Source: an uncultured Acidaminococcus sp. (GTDB lineage: Bacteria; Bacillota; Negativicutes; Acidaminococcales; Acidaminococcaceae). From it: 40,025 nt of DNA. The translations under genes and the position numbers were made by a program. This document shows positions 1 to 7,599 of the stretch, piece by piece. The number at the start of each line of letters is the position of its first letter. Position 1 is the stretch's first letter. The notes under the pieces are model-generated. The model did no database searches and was not told where the DNA came from. It was given only the letters and a program-made list of their open reading frames with translations. The stretch is taken from NCBI GenBank assembly GCA_900538365.1, contig UPXT01000016.1, positions 1 through 40,025 on the forward strand, in the 5' to 3' direction.

Positions 1-88
1 CGTCCTCATAAACTTTTTGTCTAGTGTCCTATTTGCTATTGCAATCAACCAAAAAAATAATCCAGTGATAAGGGGAGGGACGGTGATA

Positions 89-117
89 TTTATTTTTTTG
101 CCCTAAACAGATATAAT
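89..117 (+). promoter_or_regulatory. Candidate sigma70-type promoter for the peptidyl-prolyl isomerase gene
   Basis: A perfect TATAAT lies at 112-117. The position 17 bases upstream (89-94) reads TTTATT, a weak -35. Transcription would begin near 124 and run through a small hairpin into the gene at 181. The -10 is convincing and the -35 is not. Confidence 0.4.
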
Positions 118-142
118 AAGGAAGACGAAGACTTTAATAGTG

Positions 143-163
143 GGACCCACGGGTCCTTTTTTT
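143..163 (+). terminator. Small hairpin followed by seven T in the leader
   Basis: GGACC (143-147) pairs with GGTCC (152-156) around a four-base loop, and T157-163 follows directly. This is the shape of a short intrinsic terminator, but it lies between the promoter at 89-117 and the start codon at 181, so it may act as a weak attenuator. A five-pair stem is marginal for termination. Confidence 0.35.
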
Positions 164-180
164 GGTAAAGGAGATCGACC

Positions 181-750
181 ATGAAGAAGCTGTTCTTACT
201 GATTGCCGTCATTACGGCACTTTTCACGGCTGCCTGCGGTAAAAGCGGCAAAGCGGCTGGAACGGACGCACCGGCCCTAAAGGGCCCTGTCACAGCCCAA
301 TTTGAGACCAGTCTCGGCAATTTTGAGGTCCGCCTTGCCGTCGAAGGGGCGCCCAAGACCTGTGTCAATTTTGTAAAGCTTGCGGAATCCGGTTTTTACG
401 ATGGACTTACCTTCCACCGTGTCATTGATGGCTTCATGATCCAAGGAGGCGATCCCAAAGGCGATGGGACGGGCGGACCGGGCTATACCATTAAAGATGA
501 ATTTTCGAAGAACCTGCGTCACGATGGACCGGGAATCTTGTCTATGGCAAACGCGGGCCCTGATACAGGCGGAAGCCAGTTTTTCATTACCTTGGAAAAG
601 ACTCCTTGGCTGGATGACCATCATGCTGTCTTTGGCCGCGTCGTCAAGGGCCTTGATGTAGTCCAAAAGATTGGTAAGGTTAAAACGAATGCCAATGACC
701 GGCCGGTGACGCCCGTTGTCATCAAGAAAATCAAGATCGTAAAAGGCTAA
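181..750 (+). CDS. Peptidyl-prolyl cis-trans isomerase, cyclophilin type, lipoprotein
   Basis: The product is a 189-residue cyclophilin that would catalyse proline cis-trans isomerisation outside the cytoplasmic membrane. Residues 1-19 form a lipoprotein signal peptide (MKK, hydrophobic core, lipobox FTAAC with Cys19), so the protein should be lipidated by Lgt, which is encoded at 9475-10251. After a short linker, the cyclophilin fold runs from about residue 40 to 188, with the typical FHRVIDGFMIQGGD and GSQFFIT motifs that include the catalytic Arg and the Gln/Phe pocket. The ATG at 181 has AAAGGAG about 6 bases upstream. phoH follows after 13 bases. The family is certain; the client proteins are unknown. 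Confidence 0.93.
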   Translation: MKKLFLLIAVITALFTAACGKSGKAAGTDAPALKGPVTAQFETSLGNFEVRLAVEGAPKTCVNFVKLAESGFYDGLTFHRVIDGFMIQGGDPKGDGTGGPGYTIKDEFSKNLRHDGPGILSMANAGPDTGGSQFFITLEKTPWLDDHHAVFGRVVKGLDVVQKIGKVKTNANDRPVTPVVIKKIKIVKG

Positions 751-763
751 GGAGGAAATCGGG

Positions 764-1765
764 TTGCCAGAAACGCTGGAAAAGAAGCTGACCTTTAAGG
801 ACAATCGGGAAATGGTGGCTGTCCTGGGAAAAAATGATGAATACCTGAAACTGATGCTGGATCCGGAATGCCGGATCATTCCCCGGGGCAATGAACTGCT
901 CCTTACCGGGACGGAAGCAGCCCTCAGGCGGATGGAACGGGCCTTTTCGGAACTGCTCTATCTCTATCGTCAGGGACTGCCCATTACGACCCATGATGTG
1001 ACATACACGCTGAAGCTAGTTCGTGACGGCAAGGAAGAGGCCTTGCATCAGCTCCATACGGATACGGTCATTACGACCTACCGGGGAAAGCAGGTAAAGG
1101 CCAAGACTTTGGGCCAATGGCAGTACCTCAAGACCATTGGGGAAAACCAGATGACCATTGCCGTTGGACCGGCGGGCACGGGCAAGACTTACCTTGCCGT
1201 GGCTATGGCAGTCAAGGCCCTTAAAAACCACGAAGTGGAGCGGATCATCCTCACGCGACCGGCGGTGGAAGCTGGGGAAAAGTTGGGTTTTCTGCCTGGG
1301 GACCTGCAGGAAAAGGTGGACCCATACCTGCGTCCCCTTTATGATGCCCTTTACGAAATGCTCGGCATGGAATCCTTCCAGAAATACCTGACCCGGGGAA
1401 CCATTGAAGTGGCGCCCCTTGCCTATATGCGCGGACGGACCTTGAGCGATGCCTTCATCATTATCGATGAGGCCCAAAATACGACGGCTGAACAGATGCG
1501 GATGGCTCTTACCCGTTTTGGTTTTGGCTCCAAGCTCGTTGTGACCGGTGATGATTCCCAGGTGGACCTGCCGCCGGGCAAGGAGTCCGGACTCACCAAT
1601 GCCGCCCATGTTCTTCAGGCAATCCCAGGCATTGGCATTGTCCACTTTACAGACGGCGATGTCATCCGGCATGAAATCGTGGCGGCCATCATCCGGGCGT
1701 ACAAGAAATACGATGATGCCAAAAAGAAAGGAAGGGACGGCTATGATCGTCACACTCGAAAATAA
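764..1765 (+). CDS. phoH: PhoH family ATPase (YbeZ type)
   Basis: This 333-residue cytoplasmic P-loop protein belongs to the PhoH/YbeZ family, which is linked to RNA and ribosome metabolism together with YbeY. Walker A is GPAGTGKT at residues 135-142 and Walker B is FIIIDEAQN at 231-239. The first 100 or so residues are the usual small N-terminal region. It starts with TTG at 764, 8 bases after GGAGG (751-755), and there is no better ATG in frame. Its end overlaps ybeY by 23 bases, a close coupling seen in many bacteria. ATP binding is secure from the motifs; the exact RNA substrate is not known. Confidence 0.92.
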   Translation: MPETLEKKLTFKDNREMVAVLGKNDEYLKLMLDPECRIIPRGNELLLTGTEAALRRMERAFSELLYLYRQGLPITTHDVTYTLKLVRDGKEEALHQLHTDTVITTYRGKQVKAKTLGQWQYLKTIGENQMTIAVGPAGTGKTYLAVAMAVKALKNHEVERIILTRPAVEAGEKLGFLPGDLQEKVDPYLRPLYDALYEMLGMESFQKYLTRGTIEVAPLAYMRGRTLSDAFIIIDEAQNTTAEQMRMALTRFGFGSKLVVTGDDSQVDLPPGKESGLTNAAHVLQAIPGIGIVHFTDGDVIRHEIVAAIIRAYKKYDDAKKKGRDGYDRHTRK

Positions 1766-2225
1766 TCAGGAAAAGGTTATCATTCCTGAAGAACTGGAAG
1801 CGGACCTGACCAAGGCCATGAATGTTGTTGCAGAGCTGGAAGGCCTGTCTCCACAGACGGAAGTGGATATTACCCTTGTCGATGATGCTGCAATCCACGA
1901 ACTCAACCGCACCTACCGCGGCATTGATCGGCCGACGGATGTGCTTTCCTTTGCCCTTGACGAAGGGGAAGAGGAACCGGAAGTGGACGATGACGAGATC
2001 GAGCATCTTTTGGGTGATGTCATCATTTCCGCTCCGACAGCGGTCCGCCAAGGTGAGGAATATGGGCACGGACTCGAACGGGAAATGACCTATCTGGCTG
2101 TTCATGGCATGCTCCATCTCCTGGGATACGATCACATGGAAGAAAAGGACAAGCTTATTATGCGCAAACGGGAGGAAGAAGTCCTGCGCAGGCTCGACCT
2201 TGCCGAGGAAAACTTTGGAGGCTGA
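1743..2225 (+). CDS. ybeY: Endoribonuclease / rRNA maturation factor YbeY
   Basis: YbeY is a zinc-dependent single-strand endoribonuclease involved in 16S rRNA 3' processing and ribosome quality control. The product has 160 residues, a normal length. The metal site HGMLHLLGYDH supplies His121, His125 and His131, and a VDITLVDD strand lies near residue 41. The frame is open further upstream inside phoH, but the ATG at 1743 gives the family N-terminus and has purine-rich AAAGGAAGGGA before it. It overlaps phoH by 23 bases and is followed by cdd 2 bases after its stop, so phoH, ybeY, cdd and era read as one operon. Confidence 0.94.
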   Translation: MIVTLENNQEKVIIPEELEADLTKAMNVVAELEGLSPQTEVDITLVDDAAIHELNRTYRGIDRPTDVLSFALDEGEEEPEVDDDEIEHLLGDVIISAPTAVRQGEEYGHGLEREMTYLAVHGMLHLLGYDHMEEKDKLIMRKREEEVLRRLDLAEENFGG

Positions 2226-2227
2226 CG

Positions 2228-2614
2228 ATGGACCGGATTCTTTTTGAAGCGGCAAAAGCGGCACGGAAAAATGCCTATGTCCCGTATTCCCACTTTGCCG
2301 TGGGAGCGGCAGTCAGGACGAAGGACGGCCGCATCTTTACGGGCTGCAATATCGAAAATGCATCCTACGGACTGACGGTCTGCGCCGAACGAAATGCCAT
2401 CTTTGCAGCCGTAAAAGAAGGCGTGCGCGACTTTGAGACCCTGCTCGTGACGGCTGATACGGAGGGACCTGTTTCCCCCTGCGGGGCCTGCCGCCAGGTC
2501 ATGGCTGAATTTAGGATTTCCCATATTGAACTGACAAACCTCAAGGGGCTCAGCAAGTGCCTGAGCCTTGAAGAACTCCTGCCTTACGGCTTTACTCTAA
2601 AAGAAAAGGAATAA
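2228..2614 (+). CDS. cdd: Cytidine deaminase
   Basis: This enzyme hydrolytically deaminates cytidine and deoxycytidine to the uridine forms for pyrimidine salvage. The 128-residue product matches the small tetrameric class. The zinc ligands and catalytic Glu are visible as C52-A-E54 and P84-CGAC (Cys85, Cys88), and YVPYSHFAVGAA near residue 17 is the typical substrate loop. The ATG at 2228 has GGAG at 2217-2220. It sits between ybeY and era, as in Bacillus, and era begins 5 bases after its stop. The function is clear from the motifs and the context. Confidence 0.95.
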   Translation: MDRILFEAAKAARKNAYVPYSHFAVGAAVRTKDGRIFTGCNIENASYGLTVCAERNAIFAAVKEGVRDFETLLVTADTEGPVSPCGACRQVMAEFRISHIELTNLKGLSKCLSLEELLPYGFTLKEKE

Positions 2615-2619
2615 GCATC

Positions 2620-3540
2620 ATGCAAGTACAGCAGCAAGAACATCGGGCCGGCTATATCGCCGTTATTGGACGCCCCAATGCGGGCAAGTCGACCCTCATT
2701 GATAAACTGATCGGGGAAAAGGCCGCCATTGTGTCAGACCGTCCCCAAACGACACGCAATCGCATCCTCTGCATTCTATCGACGGAAAAGGCCCAGCTCA
2801 TTTTCCTTGATACGCCAGGACTCCATAAACCTATGGACAAATTGGGGGAGCATATGGTCAAAGCCGCCGAGGACGCCTTAAAGGATGTCGACGCCGTGCT
2901 CTATGTCGTTGACGCCACGGAAAAACGGGGTAAAGGGGAGACTTATATCCTGGAACGGCTCAAAAAGGTCCAGGTTCCGGTCATACTTGTCCTCAACAAG
3001 GTGGATCTCATTGATCGGAAAGAACACCTTCTGCCGCGCATCGACGCTTTTCAAAAGGCCTATCCCTTTCATGGCATCATGACCCTATCTGCTTTGGAAG
3101 ATACGGATTTTACGCCGCTTCTCGATGAGTTGACAGGCCTCATGCCGGAAGGCCCCAGCTTTTATCCGGAAGATCTTTACACGGACCAGACGGAACGGGT
3201 CATGGCCAGCGAAATCATCCGGGAAAAGATTCTGCGCCTCACTCACGATGAAGTGCCCCATGCCGTTGCCGTCAAGGTAAATGAAATGAAGACCCGTGAT
3301 AATGGGATGGTTTATGTGCGGGCCGATATCTATGTGGAACGGGATTCCCAAAAAGGAATCCTTATTGGGCGCAAGGGACAGATGCTCAAGCAGATCAGCC
3401 AAGAAGCCCGCAAGGACATCGAGGACCTTGTCGGCAGTCGGGTCTATCTTGAAATCTGGGTTAAGGTACGTCCTAAATGGCGGGAAAAGGAAACCGAGCT
3501 GCGGCAGCTTGGGCTGAGCTCCGATCATACGGCATATTGA
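2620..3540 (+). CDS. era: GTPase Era
   Basis: Era is an essential GTPase that binds the 3' end of 16S rRNA and helps 30S subunit assembly. The 306-residue product shows G1 GRPNAGKS (17-24), the switch region around the TTRN of residues 44-47, G3 DTPG (64-67), G4 NKVD (127-130) and a C-terminal KH RNA-binding domain with GRKGQMLKQI at 251-260. The ATG at 2620 follows cdd by 5 bases. A strong promoter for the next gene overlaps its stop codon (3537-3542), so the operon probably divides here. Confidence 0.97.
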   Translation: MQVQQQEHRAGYIAVIGRPNAGKSTLIDKLIGEKAAIVSDRPQTTRNRILCILSTEKAQLIFLDTPGLHKPMDKLGEHMVKAAEDALKDVDAVLYVVDATEKRGKGETYILERLKKVQVPVILVLNKVDLIDRKEHLLPRIDAFQKAYPFHGIMTLSALEDTDFTPLLDELTGLMPEGPSFYPEDLYTDQTERVMASEIIREKILRLTHDEVPHAVAVKVNEMKTRDNGMVYVRADIYVERDSQKGILIGRKGQMLKQISQEARKDIEDLVGSRVYLEIWVKVRPKWREKETELRQLGLSSDHTAY

Positions 3541-3566
3541 CCATGCAGCGGCACCTATTGTATAAT
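3537..3566 (+). promoter_or_regulatory. Strong sigma70-type promoter overlapping the era stop codon
   Basis: TTGACC (3537-3542) and a perfect TATAAT (3561-3566) are separated by 18 bases. Transcription would start near 3573, giving a leader of about 120-150 bases before the CorC-like gene. This is one of the best promoter matches in the window. Confidence 0.7.
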
Positions 3567-3572
3567 GAAAAT

Positions 3573-3690
3573 TAACATTGACAGCCAAAAAGTGCCGAAA
3601 AATGGCACACTGTGATTCGTTGAAGTGGCGCTGTGGTTCCGAGATGGTTCTTTGCCGAAAGATCACAGGCCTTGGAAAAAAGGAGAGATG
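3573..3690 (+). ncRNA. Untranslated leader with inverted repeats
   Basis: The leader between the promoter and the CorC-like gene contains GTGCC (3592-3596) pairing with GGCAC (3604-3608). A second perfect seven-base pair, CTGTGAT (3610-3616) with ATCACAG (3662-3668), encloses about 45 bases. A Shine-Dalgarno sequence, AGGAG, follows at 3681-3685. I do not recognise a known riboswitch class. It may be a cis-regulatory RNA or simply a structured leader. Confidence 0.35.
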
Positions 3691-3724
3691 ACTTATCGAC
3701 GCGGGTCCTGCGCTTGGACGCATA

Positions 3725-4609
3725 TTGAAACCGATTGTATATCCTTTTGCTTATCTTTTTTGGCATGTGGGCCGCAGCCTTTATCGCTTCATGGGCATCC
3801 AGCCCTATGATCCTGATATGAGCCGTTCGGAAGATGATATTCGGCGGATGGTCAGTGACAGCGAAAAAGGCGGGGAAATCGATCCCGTAGAAAGCCGCCT
3901 AATTGATAATGTCTTTGATTTTGCCGACCGGGTTGCCCGGGAGGTCATGGTTCCCCGGCAGGATATGATCTGCCTGTTTGTGGAAGATTCCTTGGAAGAA
4001 AACCTGAAGGTTGTCCATGATTCCGGTCACACCCGCTATCCGCTTTGCGAGGAAGACCGAGATCATATCCTGGGAATGATCCATATCCGGGAACTCATGA
4101 ACCTTGACCAACAAGATCCCCACGCAGACCTAAAGTCTATCATGAGGGAAATTGACGTGGTGCCTGAAAGCATGTCCATTGTGAAGATCCTCCAGCTCAT
4201 GCAGCACAAACATGTCCAGATGGTGGCCGTTGCTGATGAATATGGCGGGACAGCGGGCCTTGTCACCATGGAAGACCTCTTGGAGGAAATCGTTGGTGAT
4301 ATCCAGGATGAGCACGATACGGAAATGCCGGAAATCAACAAGATGCCTGATGGGTCCTATGTGTTTGACGGCTTGGTCCTTTTGGACGAAGTATCAGAGA
4401 CGATGGGTATCCAGTTTGATGACCCTGAGGAAGATACCATTGGCGGTTATGTCTTTGGCCTCATCGGACGTCAGCCTGTTGTGGGAGATACCGTCGATGA
4501 GCGGGGCAATCGTTTTGAAGTGCTTGATTCATCCGGATTCCGTGTCCTTCGGGTCCGTGTCATCCCCCTGAAGAAAGACAAAAAGGAAGAGACAGTCCAT
4601 GACGAGTGA
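3725..4609 (+). CDS. CorC/YbeX-like CBS-domain protein lacking the DUF21 membrane domain
   Basis: Read from TTG at 3725 the product has 294 residues: a short hydrophobic stretch (5-24), a pair of CBS domains (about 70-195) and a C-terminal CorC_HlyC domain (about 208-285). The family binds adenosine nucleotides and is linked to magnesium/cobalt export or ribosome homeostasis. Most Gram-positive relatives carry about 190 residues of DUF21 membrane domain first. Here only its last helix seems present, as in the shorter E. coli YbeX, which also lies beside ybeZ-ybeY. The start is uncertain. The frame is open from 3692, and AGGAG at 3681-3685 suits a start near 3692-3695, where no usual start codon exists. 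The well-placed ATG at 3688 is in another frame. The TTG has no ribosome site. The gene overlaps recO by 11 bases. Confidence 0.8.
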   Translation: MKPIVYPFAYLFWHVGRSLYRFMGIQPYDPDMSRSEDDIRRMVSDSEKGGEIDPVESRLIDNVFDFADRVAREVMVPRQDMICLFVEDSLEENLKVVHDSGHTRYPLCEEDRDHILGMIHIRELMNLDQQDPHADLKSIMREIDVVPESMSIVKILQLMQHKHVQMVAVADEYGGTAGLVTMEDLLEEIVGDIQDEHDTEMPEINKMPDGSYVFDGLVLLDEVSETMGIQFDDPEEDTIGGYVFGLIGRQPVVGDTVDERGNRFEVLDSSGFRVLRVRVIPLKKDKKEETVHDE

Positions 4610-5342
4610 AGCCTTTCAGGATGAAGCGGTCATATTGGAAGTAAGGAATTGGCAGACTGCGGATAAGTACGCAGTCTGCTTTTGTCGTCATCATGGGAAA
4701 GTGCCCTTTATCGCCTATGGAGCAGCCTATCCCAAGAGTACGAGCGGTCGGATTGTCCAGCCTTTTGCCCAGCTGCGCGTGACCCTCATGCCGGGCCGCA
4801 AGGTGGCGACCCTTCGCAGCTGTGAGTTTATGAACCTGCCCAATGCCATGGATATTGAAGGCATGGCTTATGGTGCCATCATAGCCGAGGCCGTGATGCA
4901 GCTGTTTGAAGAGGAAGAACCGCTGGAAGAGGCCTTTTTCCTCATTTGTCAGGCTTTTACCCTCTTTTCAAACCATAATAAGCGGCTCGTAACGGACAGC
5001 ACCCTCTTTAAACTTCTGGCCCTTTGTGGTTTCGAACCGGTTCTTGACTATTGTACAACCTGCGGAAAACCCATGGAAGAAGACGGTTATTTCAGTCCCG
5101 TCCAAGGCGGTTTTCTCTGCAGGGACTGTGCCTTGGACCATGATCTGCCCCTTACGGTTAAGGCAAAGGCGCTCCTGCAGCATCTCCTGACCCTTGATTT
5201 TGAGACCCCCGAACCTTTTACGGTACGGGGAAAGGAGCTGATGGAAGTGGAAAAGATTCTCTATCGGTTCCTGACTTTTCAAACGGACCGGCCGCTTAAG
5301 AGCCTCCAATTTCTGACGCAGCTTGGCAAGGGGGCCCTATGA
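4599..5342 (+). CDS. recO: DNA repair protein RecO
   Basis: RecO anneals single-stranded DNA and, with RecR, loads RecA onto SSB-coated gaps during recombinational repair. The 247-residue product has the N-terminal OB fold (about 8-80), a helical region, and a zinc-binding C4 cluster at Cys152, Cys155, Cys174 and Cys177. The ATG at 4599 lies inside the end of the CorC-like gene (11-base overlap), and the next gene overlaps its stop by 4 bases. Era and RecO are often neighbours in Firmicutes, which supports the call. Confidence 0.93.
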   Translation: MTSEAFQDEAVILEVRNWQTADKYAVCFCRHHGKVPFIAYGAAYPKSTSGRIVQPFAQLRVTLMPGRKVATLRSCEFMNLPNAMDIEGMAYGAIIAEAVMQLFEEEEPLEEAFFLICQAFTLFSNHNKRLVTDSTLFKLLALCGFEPVLDYCTTCGKPMEEDGYFSPVQGGFLCRDCALDHDLPLTVKAKALLQHLLTLDFETPEPFTVRGKELMEVEKILYRFLTFQTDRPLKSLQFLTQLGKGAL

Positions 5343-5989
5343 ACCGGTGGATCTATGGACTTCATAGGGTTTGGGCGCGTGCCCGCAAAAAGGAACCCCT
5401 CTTTCTGGCGGCCGCTGCCCTGCTGCTCTTTTTTCTCAATGAGCCTTGGGTGCTTTGGGGCGGTCTCCTTCTTGGCGCCCTTGATGCTTATCAGTTGGAC
5501 CTAGAAAAAAGGCTGGGCGCCCCCTCAATCCTTGGCAGAGCGCTTGGCATGCTCCTTACGGCGCTTTTTGTATCCCCTCACAGCTATCCCTTGGCCCTTC
5601 CTGGTGCCGTTTTTTGGATGCTGATCTTTATCCTGTGGGGCGCTTATCTTCTTTTTTGGGAAAGCAGGGAATTGGCCAAGCGGGGGCCTTCTATCCTTTT
5701 TCCCTTCTTTTTGGGAACAGCCCTTTTTCTTAACCAACTTGACGCGGATGGGGGCGCTTTTGAGGCGGCCCTTCTTATGGGCGGCTATGGTTTATTTCGG
5801 GCCCTTTGGGAAATGAAAAAGGCGGTCCAAAGGAAATGCCGCCTGCTGTTTCTCTTTTATTTTGCTTCAATAGGCCTTATCCTTGGCCTTTTCTATGTAT
5901 CCTTTATCTGGATGGCGGGAGATCCCATTTATCTTCTTCTTTGGCTCTTTGCCCTAGGGACCCTTTACTGGATCTTTCCCTCCTTATGA
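5339..5989 (+). CDS. Multi-pass membrane protein of unknown function
   Basis: I do not recognise this 216-residue protein. It is strongly hydrophobic, with roughly six predicted membrane spans beginning near residue 21 and ending near residue 213, separated by short basic loops such as KKAVQRKCR. There are no obvious catalytic or transport motifs. The ATG at 5339 overlaps the recO stop by 4 bases (ATGA), so it is translationally coupled to recO, and exonuclease III follows after 17 bases. The tight coupling argues that it is a real gene. A role in the cell envelope is only a guess. Confidence 0.7.
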   Translation: MNRWIYGLHRVWARARKKEPLFLAAAALLLFFLNEPWVLWGGLLLGALDAYQLDLEKRLGAPSILGRALGMLLTALFVSPHSYPLALPGAVFWMLIFILWGAYLLFWESRELAKRGPSILFPFFLGTALFLNQLDADGGAFEAALLMGGYGLFRALWEMKKAVQRKCRLLFLFYFASIGLILGLFYVSFIWMAGDPIYLLLWLFALGTLYWIFPSL

Positions 5990-6006
5990 GTGAATGGAGG
6001 AATCTC

Positions 6007-6762
6007 ATGAAACTTGTCACTTGGAATGTCAACGGACTTCGGGCCTGTATGAATAAAGGTTTTAAGGAGTCCATGGAAAAACTGGACGCCGATATCATTT
6101 GTATCCAGGAAACGAAGATGCAGCGGGAACAGGCCAGTTTTGATTTTCCCGGTTATTATGAATATTGGAACAGTGCCGTTAAAAAAGGCTACTCCGGAAC
6201 GGCCATCTTTTCCCGTATCAAGCCCCTTTCCGTGACCTATGGACTGGGCATCGAGGAACATGACCAGGAAGGCCGTGTCATTACAGCGGAGTATGACGGT
6301 TTTTACCTTGTCAATGTCTACACGCCCAATTCGCAGCGCGAGCTGGCCCGCCTGAGCTACCGCATGACTTGGGAAGATGCGTTCCAGGCGTACTGCGAGG
6401 CCCTTTCACAGAAGAAAGTAACCATCGTCTGCGGGGACATGAATGTGGCCCATGAACCCATTGACCTCAAGAACCCTGATTCCAATCATCACAATGCCGG
6501 CTTTTCTGACGAGGAGCGGCAAAAGCTTGATGCGTTCCTTGCCCGGGGATTCGTTGACTCCTTCCGTATGCTCTATCCTGATCGGGAAGGGGCCTATACC
6601 TGGTGGTCCTATATGTTCAAGGCCCGCGAACGGAACGCGGGGTGGCGCATTGACTATTTCCTTGTTTCGGAAGCGGGTCGTGACAAGATCCGGGATGTAA
6701 CCATCATGAACGAGATTATGGGCAGTGATCACTGTCCTGTTGTCCTGGAGTATGGGGTATAA
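6007..6762 (+). CDS. xth: Exodeoxyribonuclease III / AP endonuclease
   Basis: This enzyme cuts DNA 5' to abasic sites and has 3'-5' exonuclease and phosphatase activity in base excision repair. The 251-residue product has the full endonuclease/exonuclease/phosphatase fold: WNVNGLRA with Asn7, QETK with the metal-binding Glu35, GDMNVAHEPIDL with the catalytic Asp/Asn, and the terminal GSDHCPV with the catalytic His. The frame continues upstream into the previous gene, but the ATG at 6007 gives the family N-terminus and has GGAGG at 5996-6000. It falls in a repair cluster after recO. Confidence 0.95.
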   Translation: MKLVTWNVNGLRACMNKGFKESMEKLDADIICIQETKMQREQASFDFPGYYEYWNSAVKKGYSGTAIFSRIKPLSVTYGLGIEEHDQEGRVITAEYDGFYLVNVYTPNSQRELARLSYRMTWEDAFQAYCEALSQKKVTIVCGDMNVAHEPIDLKNPDSNHHNAGFSDEERQKLDAFLARGFVDSFRMLYPDREGAYTWWSYMFKARERNAGWRIDYFLVSEAGRDKIRDVTIMNEIMGSDHCPVVLEYGV

Positions 6763-6788
6763 CTGCTGCCAAAAGGGAGGGATAGGAC

Positions 6789-7598
6789 GTGAAGGGCGCC
6801 TTTATTGGAGATATTGTAGGATCCCGTTTTGAGTGGACTGGATTTCGGGAAAAGGAATTCGACTTGTTTGCCAAAGGATGCCGCGTGACGGATGACTCCC
6901 TTATGACGGCTGCCGTGGCAGAAGCCTTCCTGACGATGCGGGAAGCAGACCTTCCAGAAACAGAAAGCGTATTGGGTCCTCTTCTTTGCGAAAGGATGCG
7001 TAAGTTGGGGCGCACATATCCAGATGCTGGGTATGGACAGAAATTTAAGGCGTGGCTTATGGATGAGACCATGGGACCTTATGGCAGCTGTGGAAATGGG
7101 GCGGCCATGCGCGTTTCTCCGGCTGGCTGGTTTGCCTATACCTTGGCGGAAGCGGAGGAACTGGCCCTTATTTCCTGCCGTGTGAGCCATAATGAAAAAA
7201 GTGCGGAAAAGGCGGCCCAAGCCGTTTCAGGAGCGATTTTCCTTGCCCGCTCGGGAGCCAGGAAGGACGTGATCCGTACCTATCTGGGGCGTTTTTATGA
7301 CCTTTCGGAACCTTTTGACGAGCTTAGAAGCCATTACGAAGGGAATGCAACTTGCGACGGATCCGTGCCCCAGGCCCTGACGGCTTTTTTGGCATCGGAC
7401 AGTTTTGAGGATGCCCTAAGGCGCGCTGTCAGTCTCGGTGGCGATACAGATACCCTTGCCGCCATCAGCGGAAGCCTTGCAGAACCTTATTTTGGCATTC
7501 CTGCCTCCATCTATAAAGCCGCGGAAGGGTATTTTACAGAGGAAATGAAAGCCGTCCTGCAGCGTTTTGACGCACTTTGCGCAAAGGAGAAGGACTAG
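6789..7598 (+). CDS. ADP-ribosylglycohydrolase family protein (DraG-like)
   Basis: The 269-residue product belongs to the ADP-ribosylglycohydrolase fold, which removes ADP-ribose from modified proteins, nucleic acids or small molecules using two metal ions. The ligand motifs are in the expected order: GDIVGSRFEW (7-16), TDDS (34-37), GNGAAMRVSPAGW (102-114) and GGDTDTLAAISG (217-228). It starts with GTG at 6789 after a GGGAGGG ribosome site. The Nudix gene begins 1 base after its stop, which suggests the two act together, perhaps in ADP-ribose turnover. No ADP-ribosyltransferase is seen nearby, so the substrate is unknown. Confidence 0.88.
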   Translation: MKGAFIGDIVGSRFEWTGFREKEFDLFAKGCRVTDDSLMTAAVAEAFLTMREADLPETESVLGPLLCERMRKLGRTYPDAGYGQKFKAWLMDETMGPYGSCGNGAAMRVSPAGWFAYTLAEAEELALISCRVSHNEKSAEKAAQAVSGAIFLARSGARKDVIRTYLGRFYDLSEPFDELRSHYEGNATCDGSVPQALTAFLASDSFEDALRRAVSLGGDTDTLAAISGSLAEPYFGIPASIYKAAEGYFTEEMKAVLQRFDALCAKEKD

Positions 7599-7599
7599 C

